The notes below the pieces were generated by a model, which searched no databases, was not told the DNA's origin, and saw only the letters and a program-made list of their open reading frames with translations. This document shows, piece after piece, positions 60,201-64,000 of a DNA stretch of 64,000 nucleotides. How positions within the stretch are numbered: position 1 is the stretch's first letter; the number at the start of each line of letters is the position of its first letter. The stretch covers positions 2,219,343 through 2,283,342 of the forward strand of contig KK106982.1 of NCBI GenBank assembly GCA_000611775.1, written 5' to 3'. Origin of the DNA: Umbilicaria muhlenbergii. Lineage: Eukaryota; Ascomycota; Lecanoromycetes; Umbilicariales; Umbilicariaceae. The position numbers and the translations under genes are program-made.

Positions 60201-61860
60201 TGTAATAAACAGTCATAATGTGAAGAGCTTAAAATCATCATTTAAACTGTTTAAATTATTTAAAATGTTCAGACTGTTCAAATAATGTTCATTAAGATTC
60301 AGCAAAGGGTTCATGCTGCATAGAGAAACTAATTCACCCTCAACTGTGACTTTGATAAAAGTCATTTGTTTTTTAACTCAGAATCAGAGTTCTTTTGATT
60401 AATATTCACATGAAGCTCACTCACAGACCTGTCATGTCAAAAGGAAGATGATGATTGTTGAACACATTAAAAGCATTCACTGACAGAGTGCTTAAAGTGA
60501 TGATAAATATAACAGTTCTTATTCTTCTCATCAGTTAAATGTTATGAATCAATTGAGGTTCTTCAATTGTTCAAACTGTTTAAACTGTTCAGAGGTGTGA
60601 TGAAATACATCATGAGTTGAGTGACAGGCATTTTAAATATAATTCATTTATACATCTTCAATTTATTCTTCTTGCTTAATGCTGAGATGATATCCTTTCA
60701 GTCTTTGATCACTCAGGCGGCATGTTGTTCATTATTAAAATATATGAGATAGTTTTTCATGATGAAAAAAGATGTTAATTGAATCATCTGAGAAGTTAAG
60801 ATAAATTAAAGATGAGAAGTTATCTTGTTCTGAAGATCATTCATACACTGAGTTTCATCATAGCTCAGGAAGGCTGAAAGGTGATAAAACTTAAAGAAAA
60901 AGTCAAAGAACTTAAATAATTCTTGAGTTAAGTTAATATAAACTCAGTGATAATTTCTAAGCTTATCTGAATCCTCATAGATGTTTTTTAAGTCTTTTAA
61001 AATGTCATCAACCTTTGATATGATTTAGCTGAAGGCTCATATCAGGAGCAGAATTCAATGTATTGAGCAGTTTTTTCACTTAATTAAAACAACACATATC
61101 TCATATGATCAGTCTCCTCTAAGAAGTGATCATGATTGACTGACAGCTTGATGTGAATCTTGTTTATTCAATTATCTCATGTGAGTTCAGTATCATCATT
61201 CAAAAGAGAAGGATCAGGAAGCTTTTGTGAATATTTATTATTATTTAAACTGTTTAAAATATTTAAAAAATAAGTGTTTTTTTAATCTGTTTATCAACAT
61301 TCCTTCAACAGCTGATATTTGATGTTGAGGGCAGTGAAGTTGATTTTTAAAGAAGTCACATGATCTTGTTGTTTAATAATGACATTTATAAGATTATTTT
61401 TTTCAATTAATAAGTCATGAACATTTTTATTAACTGTCATGCTTAAGTCTCTCTGCTCTCAGAGAGTATTAAGTATTTTTAAAAACTGCTTCAGTTTCAC
61501 TTCTGCTCAACACTGAAGTTGTTTCATATTGATTATATCATAAGAAGTTTTAGCATCATCTTCACTGATTTGTTTATGATGTCATGCAGTTAAAATAAAG
61601 TACTTTCATGTCTTTCTGCTCTTCTTGAGTTCTCTGAGAGCTGCATTTAGTTTAAGATAAATTATTTTCACACTGAGAAGAGCTTCTTCTGCTTTGTCTC
61701 TCTGCTCATGTTGATGAAATGAACTTGCCTCAGCAGTTTTCTCTTTCTGAGCTTGACTCAGTGAAACTGTGCTCTTATGTGTCATGTTGATGATGATGTG
61801 TTGATGATTCAGTGTTGAAGATGTCTATCTTGCAGCATTCTGCATTTAATGCTTTTCTTA
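57200..61860 (-). mobile_element. Ty3-type LTR retrotransposon fossil (gag to integrase)
   Basis: Reading leftward: gag-like low-complexity sequence (61860-60000), protease region (about 59900-59500), reverse transcriptase (59400-58600; KLNIITAFNKLHMHSDSEDF and FKLTNKLSTFQQYINNTL), RNase H (58500-58150) and integrase (AYHSETDSQIE near 57370). Domain order is Ty3/gypsy. The most AT-rich of the fossils and heavily interrupted. LTRs not confidently found. Confidence 0.75.
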
Positions 61861-61904
61861 ACTTGATGATCTCAGTTCAGTGTGTTGTCTGAACAGTTTA
61901 ATGA

Positions 61905-62000
61905 TTTCTTTTAATTCAGCTCTTTCACAAGAGCAAGGTGAATGCAGATTATCTTTTAATTCAGCTCTTTCACAAGAGCAAGGTGAATGCAGATTATTTA
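61905..62000. repeat. 45-bp tandem duplication
   Basis: A unit beginning TTTTAATTCAGCTCTTTCAC occurs twice in perfect or near-perfect tandem; the minus strand reads NLHSPCSCERAELK twice. Just right of it the phrase TCAACT(C)AACTGCTT(T/C)ATGAGC also recurs (62005, 62072). Confidence 0.8.
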
Positions 62001-62049
62001 AATTCAACTCAACTGCTTTATGAGCATTCAGTGATAATGTGTTCACTCA

Positions 62050-63267
62050 TTTATTATAACAGGTTGTTTCAACTCAACTGCTTCATGAGCTTTCAGGTTT
62101 TCATATGACTTAAGTTGACTGATACACTTCTGTATGACTTAAGAGGTGTAGTTGCAGAGGTTGTGTTATCAGTGTTTTTCAAAGTTGTCAACACACATAA
62201 GATTAATGCTTTTTTGAACAGATTATTTCAGTTCAACTGTCTCATGAATATTAAGAGAGTGAGAATTAATCTAATATCAAAATCATGCAAAGCTCATCAT
62301 GCAAATATGATGATCAAGAGATTAATTCTAAGAAGTTATTAAGTGATGAGCAAAACTACATATGTGAGTATTACAGAATTAACTGAATGTGCTAAACTTA
62401 ATCTTGTCATGTTTTTAATACATTTTTCTTTGCTGTGTTTTTCTTGTGTAAGGTGTGCTTCAACTGTGATAAGATCATGATCAGGCTCATGAGTTTTAAC
62501 TGTTATGATGAGATCATGATCATGCTCAGTAAAGTGACTCATTTAAAGTAAGTTGAGTGCTTCACTTGATCAAAAATCATAAAGCATTTCATTCAAAGTT
62601 GTGAGCAGAAGCTGCACAGCAGACAGAGATTATAAAAATCACAAAGCAGTTAAAGTAAAAGTGATTATTTGAATTATGAGAGTCATAAGTTCAGCTTGTT
62701 GCTCATTAATGAAGTCTTAATTTAATGATAACTGCTCATGTTCCCTTCCTTGATTATTACCTGACATCATAGAAAGAGAAGGCTGAGAGGACATTTGATA
62801 AAAAAAAGAGTTCAAGTTTTGTTTTGTCTCAGATGTAGTTGAACCTTGAGTTTTACTCACTGAAGAGGAGGATCAGATAATTGTAATGAATTAATTTAAA
62901 TCTTGCTGAAGCTTAAAGAGAGTTAAAATATTATTTTGTAAAAAGATGATGATCTCATTCAGTGTCAGATGTGATTGAACTGTGAGTTTTAAGTTTAATT
63001 ACTGACATAAACAGCAGTCAATGAGAGGTGAATAACTGATTAATGATAAGCAGTCAGCTGATTAATGATGAATAAGCAATTAATAATGAGAAGGCTTAAA
63101 AACTTAAGAGTTATATAATTTCAAGCTGATTGATGATGACATCATAATTTATTCAGGGAAGAACTGATGCTTGTGATAAGCTGATTAACTCATTTATATT
63201 AAATGATACAAGGAGGCCTGATTCAATCAAGCAGTTTATAATACTTAAATCAGTGTTGTTATCAAAT
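62050..63267. other. Decayed region without recognised gene
   Basis: Contains the copy (62277-62412) of 56217-56352, and repeated GATCATGATCA-type words at 62470-62525. No domain recognised. Confidence 0.4.
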
Positions 63268-63406
63268 TGTTGAACATGTTCTGTATGTTGATTATAAGAA
63301 GATTAATTCTTTTTAGCAGCCTTAAAGTCTGTTATATATAATTTAAACTATGCTAATTTTAGCTAAGTCATAGTATGATCATAGAAATCATGATACAACT
63401 GTAACA
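63268..63406. repeat. LTR family 3 copy, 139 bp
   Basis: TGTTGAACATGTTCTGTATG to CAACTGTAACA; homologue of 55715-55853. Confidence 0.7.
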
Positions 63407-64000
63407 TAATGTTAAATTAGTTTAGTGCTGTTTTCTTGACTTGTAATGACTTTATTATCACTGCATAATAAGATATGTATTAACATAAGTAGTTGATCAT
63501 ACTTAGGTAAGTTTTTAACTGATGTAATATTCAAAAAAACTTCAGATTTGTTATGATGATTAATTTATCTTCAGCAGTTGCAAGTCTTAAGATGTTAATT
63601 CATTATTTTAATAATTGAACTATCAGATATTCAAGAAAGGACTTACTTAATAATAAGCATATATTAATTTTATTTAATGTGTTGAAGATTTTATCAAGGT
63701 GATTAAGGTATTTCTTTAATAATTTATTAATAAAAATAATAATGTCATTCACATATGCTCTGAAGAAGTTTCAGTGAGGTCTTAAAATTTAATTTATTAT
63801 TTATTAAATGTATGCTGAAGAATTTCTGTACCTCATAATTATTATTTTATATATTTACTAACCTCAGTGTGAAGTGACTGTAAGTTTATAATGATCATTA
63901 AACTTAACTCTTCATTGATAGAAGAATAAGTTATAATTTATAATGAATATATAATTGATGTCTTATATCACAGCAAGAATATCAGCTTGACTTAATATTA
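63407..64000. other. AT-rich region without recognised gene
   Basis: Nothing recognised; no CpG-containing island and no domain match in any frame. Confidence 0.4.

Noticed and set aside
2560-64000. Classical CpA-directed RIP
   Set aside because: CpA and TpG are abundant rather than depleted, and TGG codons became TGA rather than TAG. A RIP-like process with another context preference fits better.

Overview
The window looks like nuclear DNA of a filamentous ascomycete-type fungus. It holds one intact, GC-normal host gene at the left edge, followed by about 61 kb of AT-rich, transposon-on-transposon heterochromatin. The evidence is a HeLo-domain gene of fungal type, Fot1/pogo and hAT transposons, Ty3-type retroelement fossils (one with a chromodomain), and near-total CpG loss confined to the repeat block. 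No rRNA, tRNA or CRISPR array was seen.

Layout. 1-58: an undecayed end of a Fot1/pogo-family transposon. 343-2130: an intact single-exon gene for a HeLo-domain protein with a C-terminal pseudokinase-like domain, the same order as animal MLKL. 2459-3579: an internally deleted pogo copy in which the decay begins. 3615-7592: a solo LTR broken by a longer pogo copy, itself interrupted by a foldback element and a small AT-rich insert. 7811-14880: a minus-strand Ty3 integrase fossil with its LTR, then a plus-strand Ty3 fossil (gag to chromodomain). 15115-21256: antisense ORF remnants and a minus-strand Ty3 fossil, with its gag cut by foldback copy B. 21257-41758: foldback copies C, D and E, two minus-strand Ty3 fossils, three LTR families, recurrent antisense Cys-rich/coiled-coil ORFs, and an LTR-flanked element lacking recognisable pol. 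42780-49990: a degraded hAT transposase on the minus strand, a perfect 12-bp tandem array (about 47 units) and a recurrent 13-bp-spaced TAATG doublet. 50011-51416: foldback copy F. 53136-63406: at least two further minus-strand Ty3 fossils and three 139-151 bp solo LTRs.

Main points of interest. (1) The decay is not classical CpA-type RIP: CpG and CpC/GpG are lost while CpA/TpG stay abundant, and six of six Trp positions in the pogo transposase are TGA. (2) The boundary of decay lies inside one transposon, between its two inverted ends. (3) A six-copy noncoding foldback family with long internal hairpins sits at several rearrangement points, including a probable inversion of about 1.1 kb. (4) A perfect 19-base Tn5 mosaic end at 19938-19956 marks a sequencing or assembly artefact beside that inversion. 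(5) Several Ty3-type elements carry an antisense ORF downstream of integrase. (6) The TAATG doublets of the hAT region fall partly inside intron-like segments.

The only gene likely to make a working product is the HeLo gene. Everything else appears to be decayed mobile DNA.
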